A stretch of DNA of 31,201 bases. Origin: PALSA-505 sp036496025. GTDB lineage: Bacteria > Actinomycetota > Actinomycetes > Streptosporangiales > Streptosporangiaceae. The position numbers and the translations under genes are program-made. The notes beneath the pieces are model-generated. The model was not told the origin of the DNA and searched no databases. It saw only the letters and a list, made by a program, of their open reading frames with translations. The DNA is taken from assembly GCA_036496025.1 (NCBI GenBank), contig DASXLW010000240.1:1-31201 (forward strand), read 5' to 3'. Shown here piece after piece: positions 21,894 to 28,787 of the stretch (the first letter of the stretch is position 1; every line of letters begins with the position of its first letter).

Positions 21894-22463
21894 TCAGCCG
21901 TCGCTTTCCGGCCATAGCTGGATGCTGCGCCGTGCCGCATCGAGGATGAGCTGCGCGTCGGCGCCGGCCCGGGATTCGCCGATGTCGAACGCTGGCCACT
22001 CGCAGACGAACTCCAGCGGTCCCGCGGGCGGCAGCGGCCACGTCCACCATCGGGAGACGAAAGAGTGCGGCCCGCCGCCGCCGGCGAACGGGTACAGGAC
22101 CGGCCCCGCTGGCTCAGCATCGTGGTCGGGCCTGTGGCCGGGGCTGCCGACGGCCTTGCTGCCGTCGGCGAACTGGAGGCCGAAGCGGAAGGAGCGCCGG
22201 GCTGCGGCCAGGTCACGCGGGCCGCCGGGCATGTGCTGCTCGGGGTGGCCGGCGCTGGGCCGGATCCGCGCGGTCATGAAGATCTCGATGCCGGCGGAAT
22301 AGGCGGACAGTCCGGTAACCGCCGCGGCGACCTGGTCGGTGCGCGCGAGCACCAGGGTGTCGATCGGGACAATGCCGGGAATTTCCGCCTCCGGCGGCTC
22401 CCACGGCTGATGCCTGCGCGGGGCCTTCGGCTCGGGGGCCGGCAAGTCGTCAAAGAATCCCAT
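21894..22463 (-). CDS. Conserved actinobacterial protein of unknown function
   Basis: The 189-residue product starts MGFFDDLPAPEPKAPRRHQPWEPPEAEIPGIVPID, a Pro-rich opening seen in a family of unannotated actinobacterial proteins. A mixed alpha/beta body follows (AVTGLSAYSAGIEIFMTARIRP, SFRFGLQFADGSKAVG) and an aromatic segment SRWWTWPLPPAGPLEFVCEWPAFDIGES, ending in LDAARRSIQLWPESDG. There is no signal peptide or membrane helix. No function can be proposed. ATG 22463 is preferred over the longer frame to 22553 because homologue-like sequence begins there and GACAAT sits six bases upstream, as in leaderless starts. Confidence 0.82.
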   Translation of the reverse strand: MGFFDDLPAPEPKAPRRHQPWEPPEAEIPGIVPIDTLVLARTDQVAAAVTGLSAYSAGIEIFMTARIRPSAGHPEQHMPGGPRDLAAARRSFRFGLQFADGSKAVGSPGHRPDHDAEPAGPVLYPFAGGGGPHSFVSRWWTWPLPPAGPLEFVCEWPAFDIGESRAGADAQLILDAARRSIQLWPESDG

Positions 22464-22606
22464 CCGGCCATTGTCGGCCGTGCCAGCGCGGCCCGAAATG
22501 GAGCGACACCCACATTGCGGTGGGCCTAGGCCCACTCGGCGCCCCGCCTGCAAGGGCCTGCGAGCAGGCGCGGCGGCGGCCGGCCCGTCGCCGGATGGCC
22601 CTGACG

Positions 22607-22642
22607 CCGCGGTCCGGGCCGGTAGACGGGCCTGGACCGCGG
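22607..22642 (-). terminator. Long hairpin downstream of the SDR gene
   Basis: CCGCGGTCCGGGCC (22607-22620) pairs with GGCCTGGACCGCGG (22629-22642), 14 bp with one G-T pair and an eight-base loop, 57 bp past the SDR stop. Confidence 0.6.
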
Positions 22643-22672
22643 CGGGGCCGGGCTGTGGCGGGGCCGGGCTGC
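22641..22672. repeat. 16-bp tandem repeat
   Basis: GGCGGGGCCGGGCTG plus one pyrimidine occurs twice in direct succession (22641-22656 and 22657-22672), next to the hairpin. No function is evident. Confidence 0.7.
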
Positions 22673-22698
22673 GCCTTCCGCGGACGGATTGGCCGGAC

Positions 22699-23637
22699 TC
22701 AGCCGTTGGCGCTTAGCCGGTCGAAGTAATGGCCCTTGCCCAGGTCGTCGAGGAGGCCGGGCTGGGTCGGCTGCCAGCCCAGCAGCTCCCGGGTTAGCGC
22801 GCTGGAAGCCGGGGCGTCAGCCCCGATGAAGGGCGCGAGCCAGCGGAAGTGCTCGCCGGCCTGCTCCGGCGCAACGGAGGCCACCGGCACATTCAGGTGG
22901 CGTCCGATCACCTCGGCGATGTCACGGACGGGCACACCCTCGTCGGCGACCGCGTGCAGCGCCGAGCCCGGCGGGGCCTGCTCCACCGCCAGGCGGAACA
23001 GGTGCGCGGCGTCGAGCCGGTGCACGGCGGGCCAGCGGTTCGACCCGTCGCCGATGTACCCGGACACGCCGTTGTCCCGAGCGATGCCGACCAGGGTGGC
23101 CATGAAGCCGTGGTCTCCGTCGCCGTGCACGGTGGGGGGGAGCCGCAGCACCGACGAGCGGACGCCGCGGGACGCGAAGGAGAACATCAGCAGGTCCGTC
23201 TCGGCCCGGATGCGCGGGCCGCCGCTCAGATGCGCCGAAGAGCCGGGATCGCGCCCGTCGCGTTCGGTGGCGACCCGCCCGGGGGCCAGCATGAGCGTGC
23301 CCGCGGCGATGACGAGCGGCCGGCCCGAACCCGTCAGCGCCTCGCCGAACGTCTGGACCGCACGGCGGTTCGCGCCGGCCGCGGCCTCGAACCCCCCCGA
23401 GAACGCGATGTCGTGCTTGAACGCGAGGTGAATGACGCCGTCCGACTCGGCCGCGGCACTTCGCAGGATGTCGAGGTCGTCTATCGTGCCCCGCTGCACC
23501 TGGGCCCCGGCCGCGGCGATGGCGGCGGCCGAGGCATCCGAGCGGGCCAGCCCGGTAACCTCATGACCTGCGCCGATAAGCTCGGGGACGACGGCGGAGC
23601 CGATCCAGCCGGACGCACCGGTGACGAAAACACGCAC
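22699..23637 (-). CDS. NAD(P)-dependent epimerase/short-chain dehydrogenase family protein
   Basis: This 312-residue extended-SDR protein opens with the Rossmann motif VTGASGWIGSAV (5-16). Next come an NADP-type loop (LARSDAS), the segment DGVIHLAFKHD and a region around AAGTLML where the catalytic residues lie. The classical YxxxK is not obvious, so it may be an atypical member with a reductase or binding role. The GTG start has GGGAGG seven bases upstream. It diverges from a TetR gene, and the shared promoter carries two identical operators. Repression by that TetR is therefore likely. Confidence 0.9.
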   Translation of the reverse strand: MRVFVTGASGWIGSAVVPELIGAGHEVTGLARSDASAAAIAAAGAQVQRGTIDDLDILRSAAAESDGVIHLAFKHDIAFSGGFEAAAGANRRAVQTFGEALTGSGRPLVIAAGTLMLAPGRVATERDGRDPGSSAHLSGGPRIRAETDLLMFSFASRGVRSSVLRLPPTVHGDGDHGFMATLVGIARDNGVSGYIGDGSNRWPAVHRLDAAHLFRLAVEQAPPGSALHAVADEGVPVRDIAEVIGRHLNVPVASVAPEQAGEHFRWLAPFIGADAPASSALTRELLGWQPTQPGLLDDLGKGHYFDRLSANG

Positions 23638-23686
23638 GAGAGAACCTCCCGATGGCAGACCGTCCCCACCCGGGGGCAGCCGGTTC

Positions 23687-23740
23687 GATGTCAGTTACTG
23701 TCATCACGATAGCACCGATGTCAGCCTCTGTCATCACGTA
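23687..23740. promoter_or_regulatory. Duplicated TetR operator between the SDR and tetR genes
   Basis: ATGTCAG-NNN-CTGTCAT occurs at 23688-23704 and again at 23718-23734, exactly 30 bp apart. Both are preceded by CG and followed by CACG. Each is a near-palindrome, six of seven arm positions pairing. The second abuts the tetR -10. Confidence 0.82.
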
Positions 23741-23744
23741 TCAT
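23739..23744 (+). promoter_or_regulatory. -10 element of tetR (leaderless)
   Basis: TATCAT lies six bases before the ATG at 23751, adjoining the second operator. Confidence 0.6.
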
Positions 23745-23750
23745 CTGGGC

Positions 23751-24317
23751 ATGGGCCGGTGGGAACCCAACGCGCGCGGACGCCTCGAGCGGGCCGCCAT
23801 GGAACTGTTCGTCGCGCGAGGATTCGAGCAGACCACGGTGGCGGAGATCGCCCAGCGGGCCGGGCTCACGGAGCGTACCTTCTTCCGCTATTTCGCGGAC
23901 AAGCGCGAGGTCTTGTTCGCGGGCGCGGGCGCGCTGCAGGAGCTGCTCGTGCGGGCGGTGGCGCAGGCCCCCGGTTCCGCGACGCCGCTCGGCGCCATCG
24001 CGAGCGCCCTGGAAGCCGCGGCCCCGCTGTTCGCCGAGCGCGGCGACTACCCCAGGCGCCGCCAGGCGGTTATCGCGGCCAACGCCGAGCTTCAGGAGCG
24101 CGAGCTCATCAAGCTGGCCGCCCTGGCCGCCGCGATGGCGGGAGCACTGCGCGAGCGCGGCATCCCCGAGCCGACGGCCAGTCTCGCGGCCGAGGCCGGG
24201 ATCGCGGCGTTCCGCATCGCGTTCGAGCGCTGGACCACAGAAGACTGCCGGCCCGAGCTGGCGAAGCTCATCCGGGAATCGCTGGACGAGCTCAAGGCCT
24301 TGACCGCGGGCTGGTGA
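23751..24317 (+). CDS. TetR-family transcriptional regulator
   Basis: The 188-residue repressor has an N-terminal TetR domain: RGRLERAAMELFVARGFEQTTVAEIAQRAGLTERTFFRYFADKREVLF (residues 9-56), with the recognition helix at LTERTFFRYF. A helical ligand-binding domain follows. The divergent SDR gene and the twin operators in the 113-bp gap mark it as a local autoregulated repressor. The inducer is unknown, probably a substrate of the SDR. ATG 23751 is preferred over earlier in-frame starts because these lie within the operators. Confidence 0.94.
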   Translation: MGRWEPNARGRLERAAMELFVARGFEQTTVAEIAQRAGLTERTFFRYFADKREVLFAGAGALQELLVRAVAQAPGSATPLGAIASALEAAAPLFAERGDYPRRRQAVIAANAELQERELIKLAALAAAMAGALRERGIPEPTASLAAEAGIAAFRIAFERWTTEDCRPELAKLIRESLDELKALTAGW

Positions 24318-24843
24318 TCACCAGGCCCAGGCCCGGCAGGCCGGGGTGGCGCCGCCCGGCGCAGTCCTCGCGACCGGCGTCCCAGCCGGGACCGGCTTCC
24401 TAGGTTTCTTTAAGGTCGCTGGAGGGCCGATCTTGGGCCTCGTCGATGGACTTGGGGCATTCCATCGCAGAGGAGCCCCCCGTGTCCGTTCTGCATCGTC
24501 GTCTCGCCATGGCCGCAGGTGGTACGCCGGCTGCGGCAGCGCGTGCCCGACGGGGCCATCGACACCGAACTGCACCCGTGCCTGGTGCATATAGACCCTG
24601 CTGCGGCGTCGCGCAGGCCAGCAACGGCATGGCCGCCGTACAGACCGGGCCGCACGGATCGACGTTCAGGCTTGCGTTCCCCCCGCTTCCGAGCGCTGTC
24701 GGCATGTAACGGGAGTCACCAGGCTGACCGGGACCGTTCCTGAGTACGGTGGCGGACAAGGGGAAGGGCCACCACCGGGCGGCGCGCGGCGACGCCCCGG
24801 GCCCGCAGGCTGAGCACGGCGAGCGAAGAAGCGAGGCACGCCA
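24318..24843. other. 526-bp region without a convincing gene; possible gene remnant
   Basis: No frame carries coding bias throughout. On the plus strand a stretch of about 120 bp from 24477 has strong GC third-position bias and reads PCPFCIVVSPWPQVV, then RRLRQRVPDGAIDTELHPCLVHID. It has no start, and the frame loses bias near 24600. This could be an eroded gene. The last 140 bp are GC-rich leader of the next gene. Confidence 0.45.
24332..24345 (+). terminator. Short hairpin after tetR
   Basis: CCCGG and CCGGG pair around CAGG, 15 bases after the tetR stop; a second small GC hairpin follows. Confidence 0.35.
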
Positions 24844-25245
24844 GTGAGCGAACAGGGCAGCGGTACGCACGGCCCGGTCCGTGATGACGCGATCAAGCGC
24901 CAGGACGAAGCCGAGGCGCGGGATTACGTCGAGGAATGGCCCGAGCCTGAAACCGAACCCGACGACGAGACCGAGCGGGAGGCGACCTGGGCCCCGGGGG
25001 CGCGGCTGGCCGACTCGTCCACGCCGGAGGACTGGGAGGCCGTCGAGCTGCGCAGTGATCTGGCCCGCCGCCTGGACCGCACCGTCTGGCCGGCGACCCG
25101 GGAGCGGCTGCTGGAGATCCTGACCGAGCGCAACGCGGGGGACCGGCTGCTCGAGCTGGTGACCTCGCTCCCGGAGGGGCCGCGCTATGCGAGCCTGCGC
25201 GAGCTGACCCGGGCGCTCGGCCTGGAGCCCGAAACGCGCGGCTAG
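24844..25245 (+). CDS. DUF2795 domain protein
   Basis: The 133-residue acidic protein has a disordered N-terminal half rich in Glu, Asp and Pro, then a DUF2795 domain (ELRSDLARRLDRTVWPATRERLLEILTERNAGDRLLELVTSLPEGPRYASLRELTRALGL). DUF2795 is a small helical domain widespread in actinobacteria and without assigned function. The GTG start has GAGG seven bases upstream. It is followed by a tandem repeat and a hairpin, and so is probably transcribed alone. Confidence 0.88.
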   Translation: MSEQGSGTHGPVRDDAIKRQDEAEARDYVEEWPEPETEPDDETEREATWAPGARLADSSTPEDWEAVELRSDLARRLDRTVWPATRERLLEILTERNAGDRLLELVTSLPEGPRYASLRELTRALGLEPETRG

Positions 25246-25246
25246 G

Positions 25247-25282
25247 CCGGACACGGACTAGAACCCGGACATGGACTAGAAC
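25247..25282. repeat. 18-bp tandem duplication after the DUF2795 gene
   Basis: CCGGACAYGGACTAGAAC occurs twice head to tail with a single C/T difference, starting two bases past the stop codon. Confidence 0.85.
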
Positions 25283-25286
25283 ACTG

Positions 25287-25303
25287 CCCGGCCATCGGCC
25301 GGG
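25287..25303 (+). terminator. Hairpin after the DUF2795 gene
   Basis: CCCGGCC-ATC-GGCCGGG is a perfect 7-bp stem with a three-base loop, 42 bases past the stop. Confidence 0.6.
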
Positions 25304-25357
25304 ACCCGGTGGCTTCACCCGCCTTCGGTCGCGTGCGAACCCGGCTGATGCCGATCA

Positions 25358-25383
25358 CGCGGCTGGCTATCGCGGCTGGCTAT
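25358..25383. repeat. 13-bp tandem duplication upstream of the adenylate kinase gene
   Basis: CGCGGCTGGCTAT occurs twice in direct succession, the second running into TATCGA, a possible -10. The duplication may alter promoter spacing or create two weak -10s. Confidence 0.8.
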
Positions 25384-25429
25384 CGACCGGAGCAGCGGGG
25401 CACGGGATGATGAATCCCAGGAGGCGAGC

Positions 25430-26104
25430 ATGCGGGTACTGATGATCGCGCCCCCGGGGGCGGGCAAGGGGACTCAGGGCGCTTTGATCGCCGCGCACTT
25501 CATCATCCCGCACATCGCGACCGGTGAGCTGCTACGCGATCACGTGGCGCGGCAGACCCCTCTGGGCCAGGCGGTTCAGGCGTATCTCGACCGCGGCGAA
25601 CTGGCTCCCGACCGGCTCGTGCTCGACATGGTGCGCGAGGCGATGATCGCCGCGAAGGCGTCCGGAGGCGGGTACGTCCTGGACGGAATCCCGCGGAACC
25701 TGGCGCAAGCCCGCGCGGCCTACGAGATCGGCCTCGAACTCGGGATGACCGCTGATGTCGCGCTGCATCTGCAGGCCGACGACGCAGAGCTCACGCGGCG
25801 CCTGCTGGCGCGGGCCGCGCTCGAGCATCGCTCGGACGACACCGCGGAGGTCATTGCCCAGCGCCTGGCCCTCTACCACGAGGTGACGTTTCCCATCGTC
25901 GCGTGGTACCGCGACCGCGGAATCCTGGTCTGCGTGGATGCGATGCGTTCCAGGCTTGAGGTCGGGCGCGAGATCCTGGCCGCGCTCGAGGCGCTGCGTC
26001 CCTCCCTGGATCGGGCGCCCTCGCCGGAACGGCTCGGCCCGGACCTCACCGGCCTGGGAGAGGCGTTCGGCGCGACCGGCTCGGCCGCCGGCAAGTCCCA
26101 GTGA
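25430..26104 (+). CDS. Adenylate kinase-like nucleoside monophosphate kinase
   Basis: This 224-residue protein has the adenylate kinase fold: P-loop PPGAGKGTQ (8-16), NMP-binding ATGELLRDHV, and DGIPRNLAQA in place of the usual DGFPR. The lid is short and zinc-free (RAALEHRSDDTAEVIAQRL), as in most actinobacterial enzymes. A 35-residue Pro/Gly/Ala tail is extra. The housekeeping adk of actinobacteria normally sits in the secY-adk-map ribosomal cluster, which is absent here. This is therefore probably a second copy, possibly with altered substrate preference. ATG 25430 has AGGAGG five bases upstream. Confidence 0.88.
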   Translation: MRVLMIAPPGAGKGTQGALIAAHFIIPHIATGELLRDHVARQTPLGQAVQAYLDRGELAPDRLVLDMVREAMIAAKASGGGYVLDGIPRNLAQARAAYEIGLELGMTADVALHLQADDAELTRRLLARAALEHRSDDTAEVIAQRLALYHEVTFPIVAWYRDRGILVCVDAMRSRLEVGREILAALEALRPSLDRAPSPERLGPDLTGLGEAFGATGSAAGKSQ

Positions 26105-26120
26105 GCCAGCCGGGTTCCCC

Positions 26121-26157
26121 GGCCGGCCGCGCCGCCGGGGTCAGCGTGCGGCCGGCC
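26121..26157. terminator. Strong hairpin between convergent genes
   Basis: GGCCGGCCGC (26121-26130) pairs perfectly with GCGGCCGGCC (26148-26157) around a 17-base loop. It lies between the kinase gene and the small membrane-protein gene. Confidence 0.6.
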
Positions 26158-26161
26158 CGGG

Positions 26162-26314
26162 CTACCGCCGCGAGCGGCGAGGCCCGAACTTGATCCAGGC
26201 CACGACGGCGATGATGGCCAGCAGCACCAGGGGGGAGAACAGCAAGTGCACGGCGAAGCCGAGCACGGTCAGGGCCACGATGGCGATAAGGACAAGGGCG
26301 ATGATCCCGAGCAT
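26162..26314 (-). CDS. 50-residue hydrophobic membrane protein
   Basis: The minus strand encodes a 50-residue protein starting MLGIIALVLIAIVALTVLGF and continuing through HLLFSPLVLLAIIAVVAWIKF to the basic end GPRRSRR. Two membrane helices joined at a Ser-Pro turn, with a positively charged C-terminus, fit a small hairpin protein of the inner membrane. Short hydrophobic proteins of this pattern are widespread in actinomycetes and unstudied. GGAG about nine to ten bases upstream supports the ATG. Codon third bases are strongly G/C. It is convergent with the adenylate kinase-like gene across a hairpin. Confidence 0.75.
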   Translation of the reverse strand: MLGIIALVLIAIVALTVLGFAVHLLFSPLVLLAIIAVVAWIKFGPRRSRR

Positions 26315-26525
26315 GGCGATCGGTCTCCGTTCAGGTCAAAGCGGTTGGGCGGTCAGGGTTTAGCGGAAGGCGCCCCGGCTCAGCCGCCGGGCTTCGCGCT
26401 CGTCGGTGACGGCGGCGAACCCGGCGTCTGCGGTGGCTGCGTTCATGCTTCAAGGCTGCCGCCGACGGCGGCCCCCGTCGATCGGGATCAGCCCCGGTTC
26501 GCACCCTGGTACGCATCCCGAGGGC

Positions 26526-26543
26526 ATCAGGGTCATCCCTGAT
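26526..26543. promoter_or_regulatory. Perfect inverted repeat ATCAGGG-TCAT-CCCTGAT
   Basis: The 7-bp arms are perfect. It lies 212 bp upstream of the small membrane-protein gene and 45 bp past the stop of the membrane gene at 26588. The symmetry suggests a regulator site. The 273-bp gap 26315-26587 has no clear gene, only two minus-strand frames of 28 codons. Confidence 0.5.
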
Positions 26544-26587
26544 CGCGATCGGGGATACCGGCGGGCCTGCCCGCCATGCGGACGATG

Positions 26588-27169
26588 CTAGGACCGCGAC
26601 TCTTCCTTCACCGAGTCGCCCGCGCCGCGCTTGCGCCCCCGGACCAACGCGGTGACCTCGTGCGTGATGCCGATCGAGGGCCCGCCGATCAGCTCCCACG
26701 ACCGGGCGATCCCGATCAGGAAGCAGACGATCACGAGGATCGCGATCGTATTCACCGCGCCGGCAACGTCCTGCCCGGCGATCACCTCGGCTCCCTGGAT
26801 CAGCTGGACCACGAATAGGACGGCCAGCCCGGCCAGGAACACCGCGTCACGCACCGTGCCCCATCGCACCTGGTGCAGGCGGATCAGTGACAGCAGCGAC
26901 GCCATGACGAACAGGAGCCCGGTGGCCGCCACGGCCACCGAGGCCGGCCCGATCTTGTGCCCGGGGATCAGCGCCAACAGCGACACCACCAGCGCGTTGG
27001 TGAACGCGGTGAGCGCCGCCGCGGCGCGTACCCGGTGCACCGGCGCTCCCTCCTCATCGCGGACGAGGCGCCCCGAGGACACCGAGATGGCCACGAACAG
27101 CAGTCCGATCAGCGCGCCGGCCACGCTGCCGCTCGCCACGAAGAAGTCATGGATGTTCGCAGGGACCAC
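26588..27169 (-). CDS. Multi-pass membrane protein of unknown function
   Basis: The 193-residue protein shows about five hydrophobic segments: HDFFVASGSVAGALIGLLFVAISV, AALTAFTNALVVSLLAL, SVAVAATGLLFVMASLLSLI, DAVFLAGLAVLFVVQLI and GAVNTIAILVIVCFLIG. A basic cytoplasmic tail of about 30 residues follows. The opening VASGSVAGALIGLLFVA is a recurring signature of unannotated actinobacterial membrane proteins. No motif suggests transport or catalysis. GTG 27169 has GAGG eight bases upstream. No close operon partner is seen. Confidence 0.85.
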   Translation of the reverse strand: MVPANIHDFFVASGSVAGALIGLLFVAISVSSGRLVRDEEGAPVHRVRAAAALTAFTNALVVSLLALIPGHKIGPASVAVAATGLLFVMASLLSLIRLHQVRWGTVRDAVFLAGLAVLFVVQLIQGAEVIAGQDVAGAVNTIAILVIVCFLIGIARSWELIGGPSIGITHEVTALVRGRKRGAGDSVKEESRS

Positions 27170-27212
27170 GTGATCATCCTCTCCCCCCGCCGCCCTCCAA
27201 AATAGCGGCCGA

Positions 27213-27229
27213 CCCGGAGCCAGGCCGGG
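27213..27229 (-). terminator. Hairpin after the P-loop/LLM fusion gene
   Basis: CCCGG and CCGGG pair around seven bases, 30 bp past the stop of the upstream minus-strand gene. Confidence 0.35.
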
Positions 27230-27258
27230 CGTACGGGATTCCGCAGACGGCTGGGTGT

Positions 27259-28728
27259 TCAGGCGAAGGCGGCGGCCACCGGGGCGAGGCGGAGCACGTG
27301 CTCGGGACCGGTCAGGTCGGGAAGGGAGACGAACACGGTCTTGACGCCGCGGTCGGCCAGCAGCCGGTAGCGGCCGATATGGTCGTCGGCGGTGCCGGCG
27401 TGATGGCGCCGGGCGAAGGCCGCCGCCGCGGTCCTGCCGCGGAGCCTGTCCACGATCAATGCCGCATCCTCCCGGTCCCGGCCGATGACCGGGATGTCGA
27501 GCACGGTCACCTCGGCCTGCGCCGGGTCACGCCCCGCCCGCAGGCAGTGCTGGCGGAAGACGGCGAGCTTGTGGTCCAGCGCGGCGAGGTCGGAGGGAAG
27601 ATTGCAGCCATCGCCGAGCCTGGCGGCGATGGCCAGCGTGCGCTTTTCGCCGCCGCCGCCGACGATGACCGGGATAGGTGACACCGGCCGGGGATAGCAG
27701 GTGGTCTCCGGCAGCCAGACCCGCTCGCCGTGGTATTGCCTGGTGCCGGGCTGCCACAGGGCGCGCATCGTCTCGATGGCCGACTCCAGCTCGTCGAACC
27801 TGGCCCGGGCAGGCGGAAACGGCAGGCCGAACCCGGCGTGCTCGCGCGCCCACCAGCCGGCCCCGATGCCGCAGAACGACCGTCCGCCGCTCAGCGCGTC
27901 CAGCGTGGCGACGGTCTTGGCCAAGATCCCCGGCGCCCGGAACGTTACGGGCGTCACCAGCGTGCCCAGGCGAAGGCCTGGTTCCAGTCCCGCGAGCATC
28001 CCGAGCGTCACCCACGGCTCGGGAATCGGCTCCCAGGCGCGGCCGACCTGGGGAATCTGGATCAGGTGGTCCATCAGCGCGATTCCCTGCAGGCCAGCCT
28101 CGGCGGCGGCGCGGGCCACCGCGGCCAGCCAGTGCGCCGGGCCTTCCGGGTCATCAGTCCAGGCAAATCGCGAGAGCTGGAGCACCAAGCCCATCCGGAC
28201 CGGCCGCTGCTGCTGCTCGCTGGCCGCCGCCCTCGCACCGGGGGTATGCGAGGCCTCGGGCTGAGCCGGTCCGGCGGTTGTCACCAGATCCCATCCCTCG
28301 GCACGGATCTCCGCGGCCGCCGCGCGCATCCGCCGCAGCTGGCCATCGAGCACGGCCGCGGGTACCCCCCGGTCGCGCGCACGGTTACGGCGGCGGCACT
28401 GCGCTGGATCGGTGTCGAGGAGCACGGCGACGGCGGGCATCCCGCTGCTCCTGGCCAGCTCCAGGTAGCCGCGACGCCGCGCCGAGTCGAGTCCCAGCGT
28501 GTCCACCACGGTGGTCAGGCCGCGGCGCAGCCGGGCCGCGGTTATGTGGTCGAGCAGGGCGAACGCGTCGGCCGACGCGTCCAGGTCGTGCTCCCCGCTA
28601 CCGACCAGCGCGCGCAGCCGGTCGGACGAGACCACCTCATGCGGGCGGTAGCGCTGCGCGGCCCAGGCCGACTTCCCCGAGCCCGACGGCCCCACCAGCA
28701 CGACCAGCGCAGGATCGGGAAGCGGCAC
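27259..28728 (-). CDS. Fusion of P-loop (AAA_33-type) kinase and F420/FMN-dependent LLM oxidoreductase
   Basis: This 489-residue protein joins two unrelated enzymes. Residues 1-155 form a polynucleotide-kinase-like P-loop domain: GPSGSGKSAW (13-22), SSDRLR, VVDTLGLDSARRRGYLELAR and a lid with RRRNRARDRGVP. After a linker of about 25 residues, a luciferase-like domain starts near residue 179 (MGLVLQLSRFAW). It has VTPVTFRAPGILAKTVATLDALSGGR, GIGAGWWAREHAGFGLPFP and PVIVGGGGEKRTLAIAARLGDG, typical of F420-dependent members. GTG 28728 has GGAAGGGG six bases upstream. An alternative GTG at 28791 overlaps the preceding gene's stop codon (GTGA). Substrates of both domains are unknown. Confidence 0.88.
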   Translation of the reverse strand: MPLPDPALVVLVGPSGSGKSAWAAQRYRPHEVVSSDRLRALVGSGEHDLDASADAFALLDHITAARLRRGLTTVVDTLGLDSARRRGYLELARSSGMPAVAVLLDTDPAQCRRRNRARDRGVPAAVLDGQLRRMRAAAAEIRAEGWDLVTTAGPAQPEASHTPGARAAASEQQQRPVRMGLVLQLSRFAWTDDPEGPAHWLAAVARAAAEAGLQGIALMDHLIQIPQVGRAWEPIPEPWVTLGMLAGLEPGLRLGTLVTPVTFRAPGILAKTVATLDALSGGRSFCGIGAGWWAREHAGFGLPFPPARARFDELESAIETMRALWQPGTRQYHGERVWLPETTCYPRPVSPIPVIVGGGGEKRTLAIAARLGDGCNLPSDLAALDHKLAVFRQHCLRAGRDPAQAEVTVLDIPVIGRDREDAALIVDRLRGRTAAAAFARRHHAGTADDHIGRYRLLADRGVKTVFVSLPDLTGPEHVLRLAPVAAAFA

Positions 28729-28787
28729 AGCCGCCCCTTCCGCCGGATCCACATCCCCAGCTTGGCAGATGGCGCGGCGGCAGCCGA

